Source: Acidobacteriaceae bacterium (lineage in GTDB: Bacteria; Acidobacteriota; Terriglobia; Terriglobales; Acidobacteriaceae). From it: a DNA stretch of 64,000 nucleotides. Each line of letters starts with the position of its first letter. The first letter of the stretch is position 1. Below are positions 46,167-55,115 of this stretch, piece after piece. The notes beneath the pieces are model-generated. The model was given only the letters and a program-made list of their open reading frames with translations. It ran no database searches and was not told where the DNA came from. Position numbers and translations under genes: made by a program. The DNA lies in the NCBI GenBank assembly GCA_903642235.1, contig CAHJWL010000009.1, forward strand, positions 1 to 64,000, in the 5' to 3' direction.

Positions 46167-46691
46167 TTAGAAGCTTTCCAGCATCTCGCTGACGACGGCA
46201 GCGGCAAAGGAACGGGCGATGCGGTTGACGGCGGCCCCGTCTTCCTGGATGAAGGTATTCAGGTCGGTGGTGGACTGATACTGCTCGCGATAGGTGAGGG
46301 CATCGTTCTCGTAGAGAACGCGATGGGTGCGGGTGTCGGTGAGGACGATCTTTGCGGTGATGGTGAGGAGATAGCTGGAGGTCTGGCCGGAGAGCGAATC
46401 GTAGGTGAGGGGCGCCGCGGTCTCGGTAAGAATGGTGCCGGAGAGGAGGGCGTCGGTGGCGCCGGTCTGCTGATTTTCGATGCGGTAGCGGGTGCGGGCG
46501 TTGAGCTCGCGGATGACGGCCTCCGTAAAGGAGGTCTCCGTGTGGAAGTTGAGGACATGCGTAGCAAAGGTTGGAACGGCGACGTTGCGGGTGCCTGGAG
46601 GCAGATGGGTTGCAGAGCGTGCGGTGTGGTAGCCACAGCCTGCGAGCAGGAGAGCAGACACGATGGCTGGAAGGTGAAAGAGGGGACGCAT
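46167..46691 (-). CDS. lptE: LPS-assembly lipoprotein LptE
   Basis: 174-residue outer-membrane lipoprotein that plugs the LptD barrel for lipopolysaccharide export. The start is ATG 46691: a lipoprotein signal follows, with lipobox LAGC and lipidated Cys19, then the GYHTA motif usual for acidobacterial LptE. The mature domain has the alternating alpha/beta pattern with VAVPTFATH and TETSFTEAVIREL. Its presence implies a diderm envelope with LPS. It is 19 bases upstream of holA in the same transcript and divergent from larC. Confidence 0.88.
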   Translation of the reverse strand: MRPLFHLPAIVSALLLAGCGYHTARSATHLPPGTRNVAVPTFATHVLNFHTETSFTEAVIRELNARTRYRIENQQTGATDALLSGTILTETAAPLTYDSLSGQTSSYLLTITAKIVLTDTRTHRVLYENDALTYREQYQSTTDLNTFIQEDGAAVNRIARSFAAAVVSEMLESF

Positions 46692-46818
46692 TCTGATGGG
46701 TCTATTGTCGCATCGGGAGCCGGGCAGAGCGGCGGGCTGCATGACTCCGCGGGACGGAGTTTCTGCTGTGTGGGACGAGCAGGACCGGCGAAGAGAGTGC
46801 AGCATGCCAGAATGAATT

Positions 46819-48273
46819 ATGCGTCTGGCGTATCTGGAATGTTTCGCGGGAATCTCGGGTGACATGCTTCTTGGCGCTCTGCTTGACGCGGGTGTTGAGC
46901 GCGCGGTGCTGGAGGGGGCGACGACCGCTCTGGGGCTTGGCGCGAGTCTGCGGGTCCGGACGGTGGATCGGTCGGGGATTACGTCGACCAAGGTGGACGT
47001 GATCAAGGACGGCAGGCTGGCCGAGGAGAACGGGCGCGAGGAGCAGGGTGCGCATGCGCACCAGCACCAGACGAAGACGCAGCATCTGCACAAGGGCGGC
47101 CATGGTCAGCAACGCGACGAGCAGGAGGCGGGCCTGAACCAGGTTCACAGCCATGAGCACAGTCACAGCCATGAGCATGTGCGATCGCTGCCTGTGATTC
47201 GTGAGCTTATTCAGAAGGCGGGGCTGGCGGAGCCGGTGAAGGCGATGGCGATCCGGACCTTTGAGCTTCTCGGAAGATCGGAAGCGAAGGTCCACAACGT
47301 GCCCGTCGAGGCGATTCATTTCCATGAAGTTGGGGCGGTTGATGCGATTGTCGATATTGTGGCCGCGTGTGCCGGGATCCAGTCATTGAACGACATGACG
47401 ATGCGGGAGACGGGTGAGGCGCTCGAGTGGCATTGCTCGCCCTTGAATGTGGGCGGAGGCATGGTTGAGTGCGCGCATGGAACCTTCCCGGTGCCGGCGC
47501 CGGCGACGGCCGATCTGCTGCGCGGGCTGCCGACGTACTCGGCGCATAGACAGCAGGAGCTGGTGACGCCGACGGGAGCGGCGCTGGTGCGGGCGATCGC
47601 GCCGCAGTTCGGACAGCAGCCGGCGATGCGGGTGGAGCGGATCGGGTATGGGGCGGGGGGACGGGATCCGGAGGGCTTCCCGAACGTGTTGCGACTTTCG
47701 CTGGGGGAAGGGACGGGAGCCGCTCTGCTGCCGGATGTTCCGGAGAAGAAGGGAAACCGGCCGGCGGCGTCGATGAGCGGAGATCGGGCGACGGTGACGG
47801 TGCTTAAGACGGCGCTTGACGACAGCAGCCCGCAGGTTCTGGCGCATGTGATGGAACTGGCTCTGGCGCGCGGTGCGCTTGACGCCATGACGACGGCAGT
47901 TGGAATGAAAAAGGGCCGGCAAGGGACGCTGCTGACGCTCCTCTGCCATGCGGCCGATGCGCCCGGGTTAGAAGACCTGCTCCTGCGCGAGACGAGCACG
48001 CTCGGGGTGCGGAGGCGCGAAGAGGAACGATTGTGCCTGGATCGGACGTCGGTCGCGGTCGAGACGAGCTTCGGCTCGATCCGGGTGAAGGTCGGAAGGC
48101 TGCGCGGCGAGGAGTTGAACGCGCAACCCGAGTTTGAGGATTGCCGGATGGCGGCGACGCACTTTGGAGTTCCGGTGAAGCGCGTTCTGGAGGCGGCGGT
48201 CGCGGCTTATGCGGCACGCGAGACGACGCCCGAGGCTGACGCCGGTAGAGGGATCGAGAGCTCGAGCAGGTGA
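46819..48273 (+). CDS. larC: Nickel pincer cofactor biosynthesis protein LarC
   Basis: CTP-dependent enzyme inserting nickel into the pyridinium bis-thiocarboxylate cofactor of lactate racemase (LarA) and related racemases. 484 residues in one frame, with LarC1 (opening ECFAGISGDMLLGALLDAG) and LarC2 (GYGAGGRDPEGFPNVLRL, later EERLCLDRTSVAVET) joined without the programmed frameshift that splits the Lactiplantibacillus plantarum gene. A His-rich segment at 79-120 holds twelve histidines and probably binds nickel. LarB, LarE and LarA are not in the window, so it is an isolated member of its pathway. ATG 46819. Confidence 0.92.
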   Translation: MRLAYLECFAGISGDMLLGALLDAGVERAVLEGATTALGLGASLRVRTVDRSGITSTKVDVIKDGRLAEENGREEQGAHAHQHQTKTQHLHKGGHGQQRDEQEAGLNQVHSHEHSHSHEHVRSLPVIRELIQKAGLAEPVKAMAIRTFELLGRSEAKVHNVPVEAIHFHEVGAVDAIVDIVAACAGIQSLNDMTMRETGEALEWHCSPLNVGGGMVECAHGTFPVPAPATADLLRGLPTYSAHRQQELVTPTGAALVRAIAPQFGQQPAMRVERIGYGAGGRDPEGFPNVLRLSLGEGTGAALLPDVPEKKGNRPAASMSGDRATVTVLKTALDDSSPQVLAHVMELALARGALDAMTTAVGMKKGRQGTLLTLLCHAADAPGLEDLLLRETSTLGVRRREEERLCLDRTSVAVETSFGSIRVKVGRLRGEELNAQPEFEDCRMAATHFGVPVKRVLEAAVAAYAARETTPEADAGRGIESSSR

Positions 48274-48359
48274 GTGGGCCAGCCGCAGGTTGCCATCGCG
48301 GTGAGCAGGTGCATCCAACGAAAGAAAACAAGTACGAAGCCAAGTAGAAGGAGCCCAGC

Positions 48360-49379
48360 ATGGAGCGTCGTGATTTCTTGAAGAGTGCAACAGCAGCCGG
48401 AGTGGCGGCAGTGGCGGGTACAGGTGGAGCACAGACGGCGGTAGCAAAGCACACCGTGGTGAAGCGGCCGGAGGCTCCGGGGATGCTCTATCGCGAGTTG
48501 GGAACGACAGGGGAGCGGGTGTCGGCGATCGGCATGGGCGGATTTCACCTGGGCAAAGGGGAAGATGCCGCGGCGATGATTGCGCTGGCGCGCAAGGGCA
48601 TCGACTCCGGCCTCACGTTCATGGACAACTGCTGGGACTACAACGACGGGATCAGCGAGGTGCGGGTCGGGCAGGCGTTGAAGGATGGCTACCGGCAAAA
48701 GGTCTTTCAGATGACGAAGATCGATGGCCGCACCAAGGCGGAGTACAACAAGCAGTTGGAACAGTCTTTGGGCCGGTTGCAGACCGACATGATCGATCTG
48801 GTGCAGTTTCACGAGGTGATCCGGCTGGACGATCCGGACCGCATCTTCGCGGCGGGTGGAGCGATCGAAGCGGCAGTGGCGGCCCGGGATGCAGGGAAGA
48901 TTCGCTACATCGGCTTCACCGGCCACAAGGACCCGCTCGTGCATCTGCGCATGTTTGAAGTAGCGGAGAAGCATGGCTTCCACTTCGACACGGTGCAGAT
49001 GCCGATCAACGTGATGGACGCACACTTCCGGTCGTTTCAGCACGAGGTGATGCCGGTTGCGAAGAAGCAGGGTACGGGTGTGCTGGCGATGAAGACCTTT
49101 GGCGACCATTACATCCTGGACAGCGGAACAGTGCAGCCGATTGACGCCCTGCACTACTCCTTAACGTTGCCAGTTTCGGTGGTAATTACGGGCATCGATT
49201 CGGACAAGATCCTGGATCAGGCGCTCACGGCGGTGAAGACCTTCCAGCCGATGTCTGAGACACAGATCGCGACCCTGCTCGGGCAGACCAAGGAAGCGGC
49301 GATGACGGGTAAGTTCGAGCCGTTCAAGACGACTGCCCATTTTGACGGGACAGCGGGCAATCCGAAGTGGCTGGGGTAA
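48360..49379 (+). CDS. Tat-exported aldo/keto reductase
   Basis: 339 residues. It begins with a textbook Tat signal (RRDFLK at 3-8, then an Ala/Gly-rich hydrophobic stretch), so a folded NADPH-type barrel is exported. The barrel shows GMGGFHLG at the start, NCWDYNDG holding the catalytic Asp/Tyr, MTKID with the Lys and VQFHEV with the His. The C-terminal ITGIDSDKILDQAL block is the cofactor loop of the family. ATG 48360 with AAGGAG 6 bases upstream. Substrate unknown; it stands alone between larC and an AsmA gene. Confidence 0.9.
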   Translation: MERRDFLKSATAAGVAAVAGTGGAQTAVAKHTVVKRPEAPGMLYRELGTTGERVSAIGMGGFHLGKGEDAAAMIALARKGIDSGLTFMDNCWDYNDGISEVRVGQALKDGYRQKVFQMTKIDGRTKAEYNKQLEQSLGRLQTDMIDLVQFHEVIRLDDPDRIFAAGGAIEAAVAARDAGKIRYIGFTGHKDPLVHLRMFEVAEKHGFHFDTVQMPINVMDAHFRSFQHEVMPVAKKQGTGVLAMKTFGDHYILDSGTVQPIDALHYSLTLPVSVVITGIDSDKILDQALTAVKTFQPMSETQIATLLGQTKEAAMTGKFEPFKTTAHFDGTAGNPKWLG

Positions 49380-49543
49380 GAGGACGACGAGAACGCAATG
49401 GCGCGCCTTCCTGGTAGGTCTCCCTGTTTTTTCCCCAAGCGTGTCGTTTAGTGGGGATTGTGTTTCGCGAAGATACCCTCGCCATTGCAACAGCAATTGA
49501 CGGGGTCGCATCCGAATGCTGACAGGATCGAGGGATTTCTTCT

Positions 49544-51838
49544 ATGAGCAAAGTCACGCGTGTAGTGCTGGCCGCAATCGGTACTCTTGTGCTGCTGGTC
49601 GTCGTCGCAGTCGTCTCGCTGCCGCTTTTTCTGAACGCCGACAGCTTTCGAACGCGCATAGAGACAACACTCTCGAAGTCGATGGGACGCAAGGTCACGA
49701 TCGGCAAGCTGAATCTATCCGTCTGGTCGGGCGGCCTGGTTGCGGAGACTGCAACGGTCGCCGACGACCCGAAGTTCAGCATGCAGCCGTTCATCCAGGC
49801 ACAGAGCGTCAAGATCGGTGTGGAGATCATCCCGCTGGTGCTTCGGCGTGAGATCCACATCCGCAGCTTCCTGCTTGAGACACCGAAGATTCAGCTGCTG
49901 CGCGGGACCAATGGAACATGGAATTATTCGTCGATCGGCGGCGCTCAGAGCAAGTCCAGTACTCAGGACGCAGAGACGAAGCAAGCCTTTCCTGATCTGA
50001 CCGTCGGACACATTGAAGTCGAGAACGGGCAGATCACGGTCGGAACGGGCCCCGGCACAAGCACCACCCCGGCCGCACCGAATCGGGTGTATGAGCAGGT
50101 GAGTCTGGACGTGAAGAAATTCGGGTTTGCGAATGCCTTTCCCTTTACGGCGTCGGCGCACCTGCCCGGCGATGGAGTGGTGACGCTGAATGGAAGCGCC
50201 GGGCCGCTGAATCAGCAGGATGCGGCGGCTACGCCCTTTACGGGTCATCTGGACATCAAGCATATTGATCCACTGGCAGCAGGGTTCGTTGACTCGTCCG
50301 CGGGTATCTCCGGCACGGTAGAAAACCTGGTGCTGGACGCAGCGTGGAGTGGAACGCAGCTGCATGTGACGAAGCTGCTGGTCGATACACCCCGCATCAC
50401 AATTTTGAAGAACACGGCGCCAAAGCCGGTGAAGCCAGCAGCGAACGCAGAGGGGTCCTCCATGCTAGAAAATCTCTCGGTGGATGCTGCCGAGGTGAAG
50501 AACGGAACGGTTACGCTGACGACTCCCGGGCAGGCCGGAGCACCGGCGGTTTACCAGCAATTGAATGCGAGCATTACAAACCTGACGCCAAAGAGCTTCT
50601 CCCCTTTTTCAGTGAGCGCGCAGCTACCGGGCGGTGGAAGTCTGAATGCCAACGGGAAGGCCGGGCCCTTTGACCAAGTGAACTCAGCCGCGACTCCGGT
50701 AGATGCAACGGTGTCCCTGAAGCACGTAGAGCTTGAAACGAGCGGCGTTCTTGCGCCGGACGCGGGCATTAACGGCCTGGCAAATCTGGACGCAAAGGTG
50801 CGGTCGAACGGAGAGACACTGAACGCGAATGGGACGGCCCATGTCGACGGAATCAAGCTGGCGAAGAACGGCCGGCCCTCGGCAAAGCCGCTGGACGTGC
50901 AGTTCACGGTAGCGCAGGATGAGCGCGCGATGAAGGGCACTCTGCAGCAGGGAGTGATCCGTATCGGAAGTGTTGCAATTAATCTCGCAGGAACGTACCA
51001 GACAAGCGGACCGACGACGGTGTTGAACATGAAGGTCAACGGGAATGCGATGTCGATTAACGAACTCGAGGCATTCCTGCCAGCGCTCGGTGTGACTCTG
51101 CCGCAGGGATCGCGTCTGCAGGGTGGCACGATCACCACGAACCTTGCTGTTTCAGGATCGACGGCGCGACCGACGATCAGCGGACCGGTTCAGCTGAGCA
51201 ATACGCAGCTGGCAGGTTTTGATCTTGGGGCGAAGCTGCAGACGCTCTCCAAATTCACTGGCGGACGCCTTGGGTCGGCAACGGGCTCCGGGACGAACGT
51301 GCGTTCACTCAGCATGGTCGTGGATGAGGCGGGTGGGGCGATCCGGACGGACAAAATCGCGCTTGATGTTACAGGGGTAGGAACAGCGACGGGCGCGGGC
51401 AGCGTGAGTGCCGCAGGTGCGCTGGACTACAACGTTATTCTTAAGCTCACGGGCCTGACTGGTGGTGGTGGAGGGGCTACCGCAGCGCCGGCGTCGAGCG
51501 GCGGAGGTGCCGCGGGCGGCTTGGCAGGGCTGGCTGGAGGCTTAATTCCTGGCGGCGGGGCGGGCGGAGCAGGGCTTGGTGCGGTCAGCGGATTGGCGAG
51601 CGGATTGCTGAAGGGCGGCATCCCGGTGGCGATTGGCGGAACCACCAGCAATCCGACCTTCGCGCCAAATCTTGCCGGCCTGACCAAGGGGCTGGGAGCC
51701 AGCGCGGCACAGGGGCTGATCAGCGGGAAGAGTGGAGGTCTGCTGGGCGGCAAGACGGGGCAGGGTCTTACAACACCCGGCAAGTCAACCAAAGACTCCG
51801 TGGGAAACGCACTCGGAGGCTTGCTCGGCAAGCACTAA
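49544..51838 (+). CDS. AsmA-family membrane protein
   Basis: 764 residues, anchored by an N-terminal helix (about 7-30) with a long periplasmic domain. AsmA-like proteins form a beta-groove that shuttles phospholipids to the outer membrane or assists barrel assembly. The N-terminal block LNADSFRTRIETTLSKSMGRKVTIG and the repeated GGSLNANGKAGPF-type beta units are typical. The last 120 residues are Gly/Ala-rich (about 640-760), an unusual tail for the family. ATG 49544; it ends at a strong terminator. Confidence 0.85.
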   Translation: MSKVTRVVLAAIGTLVLLVVVAVVSLPLFLNADSFRTRIETTLSKSMGRKVTIGKLNLSVWSGGLVAETATVADDPKFSMQPFIQAQSVKIGVEIIPLVLRREIHIRSFLLETPKIQLLRGTNGTWNYSSIGGAQSKSSTQDAETKQAFPDLTVGHIEVENGQITVGTGPGTSTTPAAPNRVYEQVSLDVKKFGFANAFPFTASAHLPGDGVVTLNGSAGPLNQQDAAATPFTGHLDIKHIDPLAAGFVDSSAGISGTVENLVLDAAWSGTQLHVTKLLVDTPRITILKNTAPKPVKPAANAEGSSMLENLSVDAAEVKNGTVTLTTPGQAGAPAVYQQLNASITNLTPKSFSPFSVSAQLPGGGSLNANGKAGPFDQVNSAATPVDATVSLKHVELETSGVLAPDAGINGLANLDAKVRSNGETLNANGTAHVDGIKLAKNGRPSAKPLDVQFTVAQDERAMKGTLQQGVIRIGSVAINLAGTYQTSGPTTVLNMKVNGNAMSINELEAFLPALGVTLPQGSRLQGGTITTNLAVSGSTARPTISGPVQLSNTQLAGFDLGAKLQTLSKFTGGRLGSATGSGTNVRSLSMVVDEAGGAIRTDKIALDVTGVGTATGAGSVSAAGALDYNVILKLTGLTGGGGGATAAPASSGGGAAGGLAGLAGGLIPGGGAGGAGLGAVSGLASGLLKGGIPVAIGGTTSNPTFAPNLAGLTKGLGASAAQGLISGKSGGLLGGKTGQGLTTPGKSTKDSVGNALGGLLGKH

Positions 51839-51858
51839 GGCGGACGATATACGCACGC

Positions 51859-51888
51859 ACGCCGCGACATCTCCTGATGTCGCGGCGT
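51859..51888. terminator. Terminator between AsmA and DUF5009 genes
   Basis: Perfect 12-bp inverted repeat (ACGCCGCGACAT at 51859-51870 with ATGTCGCGGCGT at 51877-51888), 6-base loop, followed by TTTGCTTTT. It lies 20 bases past the AsmA stop and also just beyond the convergent DUF5009 stop. Confidence 0.85.
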
Positions 51889-51894
51889 TTGCTT

Positions 51895-53139
51895 TTAGAG
51901 TTGAAGGCGAATGCGAGCGCGTGTGAGAAGAGCGGCAAGGCTGAGCATAACGGCTGTGAAGAGACAGGCGCGCGCCAAGCCGGGCAGGCCAAATGCGAAG
52001 TGGGTGCGGAACCAGGTAGTCGCAGTGGCGGCCAGGGCGAAGTAAACGAGATCGGGAAGCAGGTAGGTCAGCAGCGTATTGGATCCGGCAGGCAGAAGGA
52101 ATGCCGCCCATGCGGAACGGCGCCGTACGTCGCAGATCCAGTAGAGGAGGGTGAAGACGGCAACGCTGGCGGCGATGCTCCACAGGCTCCAGGTTGGCGT
52201 ACCGCGGTTTTTCGAGATGCCCAGCGGAGCTGCAAGAAGGCCCGCCACGACGGCGGATAGGGCGAAGACCAGACCGGCTGTGATGCGGTGCCATGCAGTT
52301 TTCAGCTTTGCTGAGAGCGGCCCGAAGAAGAGGCTCGAGGTGATGATGCCCGCCATGGCAATGGCAGCCATGGAGCCATTGCTGACGGGCCAGACCCACA
52401 TCGAGGTGCGGTCCGGGAAGAGCAGGAGTCTACCCGCAGAGGCGCAGCAGAAGCCGGTGAGTGCGAGAAACCAGACAAAGGGCGCCCACGCCCAACGGCG
52501 TGTGAGGAGGTAGAAGAGCGAGACGCAGAGATAGGTGAGGCCGATTAGACCGAGGATTTCGGGGTAAGAGAAATCGATCCAGGCGACGTGTCCGTCGCGC
52601 GCAATGCGGCGGAAGAGAGCCGCCATGGCAAGCAGGAGAACCACGCCGGACGCGCGCATGCCGCGAAAGAGATTCTGATGCCGTGTCGCACGCGGGTAGA
52701 CGGCCCAGACGAGCATCGCACCAAAAAGCGCGAGCAGGCCCCAAACATAGGTGTTGAGGCCGTGCATTTGCGCGCTGCTTCCGACGTCTGTGTTGGCAAG
52801 GATAAGGCCGAAGACGGTGAGCGCGAAGGTGCGCAGAAGTATGTGGCCGATGAGATGGGTGAGGGATGGATCCTTCCGGAGGCGGCGTTCGGCCGCGAGC
52901 GGCAGAGCCATGCCGAGGATGAAGAGGAAGGCAGGAAAGACCACGTCCACGTAAGTCATGAAGTCTTCCTGGGTGTGGGCATGGTAGGTCCAGCGCGGCA
53001 GGCCGCGCACACTCGAGAGATCGTTGACGAAGATCATCAGCAGCATGGTGATGCCGCGGAAGATGTCGATCGACAGAATGCGATCAAAGGCCATTGGATC
53101 GCTTGAAGGCACCGCGGCGGCGCTAGCGGGTAGCGGCAT
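51895..53139 (-). CDS. DUF5009/NagX-like membrane acyltransferase family protein
   Basis: 414 residues with about ten helices. The opening block SIDIFRGITMLLMIFVNDL is the signature of the DUF5009 family, related to heparan-alpha-glucosaminide N-acetyltransferase and to NagX, found with N-acetylglucosamine genes. It likely handles acylated amino sugars at the inner membrane. The start ATG 53139 overlaps the chitinase stop by 17 bases; ATG 53094 (MAFDRILS) would abolish the overlap. With the upstream chitinase it forms a two-gene chitin/amino-sugar unit. Confidence 0.83.
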   Translation of the reverse strand: MPLPASAAAVPSSDPMAFDRILSIDIFRGITMLLMIFVNDLSSVRGLPRWTYHAHTQEDFMTYVDVVFPAFLFILGMALPLAAERRLRKDPSLTHLIGHILLRTFALTVFGLILANTDVGSSAQMHGLNTYVWGLLALFGAMLVWAVYPRATRHQNLFRGMRASGVVLLLAMAALFRRIARDGHVAWIDFSYPEILGLIGLTYLCVSLFYLLTRRWAWAPFVWFLALTGFCCASAGRLLLFPDRTSMWVWPVSNGSMAAIAMAGIITSSLFFGPLSAKLKTAWHRITAGLVFALSAVVAGLLAAPLGISKNRGTPTWSLWSIAASVAVFTLLYWICDVRRRSAWAAFLLPAGSNTLLTYLLPDLVYFALAATATTWFRTHFAFGLPGLARACLFTAVMLSLAALLTRARIRLQL

Positions 53140-54331
53140 GCGTGGACCCGGAGGTGCTTGGCGCGGCGGTGTGGCGCATGCCGGCGACGATGGTGTTCAG
53201 GAGTTCACTCTTCACATCTTCAGTGAGCTCCCAGAACATGACGCCGCCAAGGCGCTGATCGAGGACGAAGCGGCATTTGCGGGCGAGGGACTGTGGGTCC
53301 TCGTAAGAAATAAAGGTCTTTGTGTCCGGGTTGTAGAGCCAAGGCACCGAGGCAGCGGCGTCCCAGTATCGGGTGTAGCCCTGCCGGGTGAGGTCGACAA
53401 GTGCGCTGTAATCATGAAAAGTGCCAGTAGGTTTTGTGCCGGGCTGGAAGAGGCCGTTGTTCTGCGATCCGACGCTGTCCCACTCTTTGCCGTAGAAGGG
53501 GAGGCCAAGCAGCAGCTTGGACGCGGGTACGCCCGCAGCCTGGTAGGCGCGCACGGTGCGTTCTGCAGAGATCGCCTTAGGATCGGCAGGATCGGTGAAG
53601 AGCGGCGCGTGATTGCCGGAGATCTTGTCTTCGTCCGGGCCGTAGTAGTCATAGGTCATCAGGTTGACGGTGTCTACCAGGCGGCCGACAGCAGCCATCT
53701 CGGTGTGCTCGATGAAGTCAGCGTTGCCACCGACGGCGACGGAGAGGAGAAGGTGGCGATGCTGCAGCTTCTCTTCGTGATCAAAGCGGGCGCGCAGATC
53801 GCGCAGCAGAGCGGTGTAGTTCCGCTTGTCTTCCGGACGGAAGGTATTGCCGGCTCCGACCAGACCGGGGTACTCCCAGTCGATATCAAGACCATCCAGC
53901 TGGTACCGCGTGATGAAGCGAACGACGGAGTCAATGAAGCGGACACGGCTGGCGGCGGTGAGCGCCATGTCGGAGAAGCCGCCCGAGCCGCCCCAGCCGC
54001 CGACCGAGACAAGGATGGTAAGGCCGGGGTTCTGCTGTTTGAGCGAGACGAGAAGGGCGAAGTTATCGGCGTCGAAGGCGGACCCTTCGACCATCTCGCC
54101 GTTCTTGACAGAGGAGAAGGCGTAGTTGATGCGCGTGAGCTTGGTGACCGGCACGTCGGCTGCTGTGAGGGCGTGCTTGGGATTGAGATACCCGACAATC
54201 TGCTGCCCTGCCCGCGTCCGCGAGGCAGGGGATGGCGGGGCGGCATAGCTGAGCGCGGTTGCAGCGCAGAGAGCGGAAGCGACGCTGACACGAGCTATCG
54301 AAGCGAGGGAGAGATCCGTCATAGGAGGCAT
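53123..54331 (-). CDS. Secreted GH18 chitinase-like glycoside hydrolase
   Basis: 402 residues from ATG 54331; ATG 54322 and TTG 54346 are alternatives. A signal peptide (ASALCAATALSYAA) directs export. The GH18 catalytic motif DGLDIDWE (146-153) supplies the acid Glu153, preceded by the SVGGWGGSGGF strand and followed by NLMTYDYYG, GLPFYGKEW and GVMFWELTED, so the substrate-binding tryptophans and tyrosines are in place. No separate chitin-binding module is attached. Its 3' end overlaps the DUF5009 gene by up to 17 bases, indicating one transcript for chitin-type oligomer use. Confidence 0.92.
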   Translation of the reverse strand: MPPMTDLSLASIARVSVASALCAATALSYAAPPSPASRTRAGQQIVGYLNPKHALTAADVPVTKLTRINYAFSSVKNGEMVEGSAFDADNFALLVSLKQQNPGLTILVSVGGWGGSGGFSDMALTAASRVRFIDSVVRFITRYQLDGLDIDWEYPGLVGAGNTFRPEDKRNYTALLRDLRARFDHEEKLQHRHLLLSVAVGGNADFIEHTEMAAVGRLVDTVNLMTYDYYGPDEDKISGNHAPLFTDPADPKAISAERTVRAYQAAGVPASKLLLGLPFYGKEWDSVGSQNNGLFQPGTKPTGTFHDYSALVDLTRQGYTRYWDAAASVPWLYNPDTKTFISYEDPQSLARKCRFVLDQRLGGVMFWELTEDVKSELLNTIVAGMRHTAAPSTSGSTHAATR

Positions 54332-54522
54332 AGTTCCGGGAGGCAAGGTGGAGTGCGGCGTTCTAAGGGATTGTACCGAGTCTGCAGGGGGCGGCTGCGA
54401 GGCGAGCGTCGTGCTGCGACGAGGGCCATTACCGAGAGGGATGCCTGTGTTTGATGAGCCTGCCCGCGGGCGCCTCCGGAACGTAGTCTTGGACGAGAGA
54501 TCATCGAGGAGTTGGGCCAGAG

Positions 54523-55059
54523 ATGCGGATGTGGATGGGAGTTTTGACGGCGGCAGTGATGGTGCAGGGAAGCCTGGCGCTGCGGGCGCAGACGGCGATC
54601 TATGCGGAGTTTACCGGCGGCAAGATACCCGCGGCGAATACTGACTGGATGTATGGGCCGACGATCGGGCTATATCACGATAACGGGCTGGGGCTGATCG
54701 CGCTTGGCTATGACGTGCGCGGGTCGTTTCTGCGGCGCGGCGACACCCATGGCGCAGGCAGCAATGAGTCGTTGAACTCACTCGAGGGAGGCGTGCGCCT
54801 GGCTGTGACCCCGCATGTGCTGCCCATCAAGCCGTATGCCGAGGCTCTGGTCGGGTATGGTGGCCTGACGGTAGGGCAGGGGATAGCACGGCAGAGTGCA
54901 AGCCATCTTGCCTATCAGTTTCTGGGTGGGGTGGACTTCACATTCTTTCCCAGGCTGGACTGGCGGGTGGTTGAGTTCAGCTACGGTCGACTGAGTGGAC
55001 TGGGCGATACCTATGCGCCCAAAACGATCAGCACAGGGCTGGTGTTTCGCCTGCCCTGA
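54523..55059 (+). CDS. Small outer-membrane beta-barrel protein
   Basis: 178 residues with a signal peptide (hydrophobic 5-20, LRA-Q cleavage) and an eight-stranded barrel pattern of alternating aromatic and polar residues (YAEFTGGKIP, LGLIALGYDVRG, RPYAEALVGYG-like block, DWRVVEFSYGRLSG). It resembles OmpA/Ail-type small barrels; function unknown. ATG 54523. It is divergent from the chitinase, and the next gene starts 56 bases after its stop. Confidence 0.8.
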   Translation: MRMWMGVLTAAVMVQGSLALRAQTAIYAEFTGGKIPAANTDWMYGPTIGLYHDNGLGLIALGYDVRGSFLRRGDTHGAGSNESLNSLEGGVRLAVTPHVLPIKPYAEALVGYGGLTVGQGIARQSASHLAYQFLGGVDFTFFPRLDWRVVEFSYGRLSGLGDTYAPKTISTGLVFRLP

Positions 55060-55115
55060 GCGTCCTTGCGGAGGGGCTTTCGGGGCTCGTTGCGTGCTAG
55101 CCTTAAGAGACCATT

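Noticed and set aside
46692-47093. 134-residue extension of lptE
   Set aside because: It would hide the lipoprotein signal and overlaps larC antisense; ATG 46691 gives a correct lipobox.
53024-54454. 476-residue plus-strand frame over the chitinase
   Set aside because: Antisense to a gene with an intact GH18 catalytic motif.
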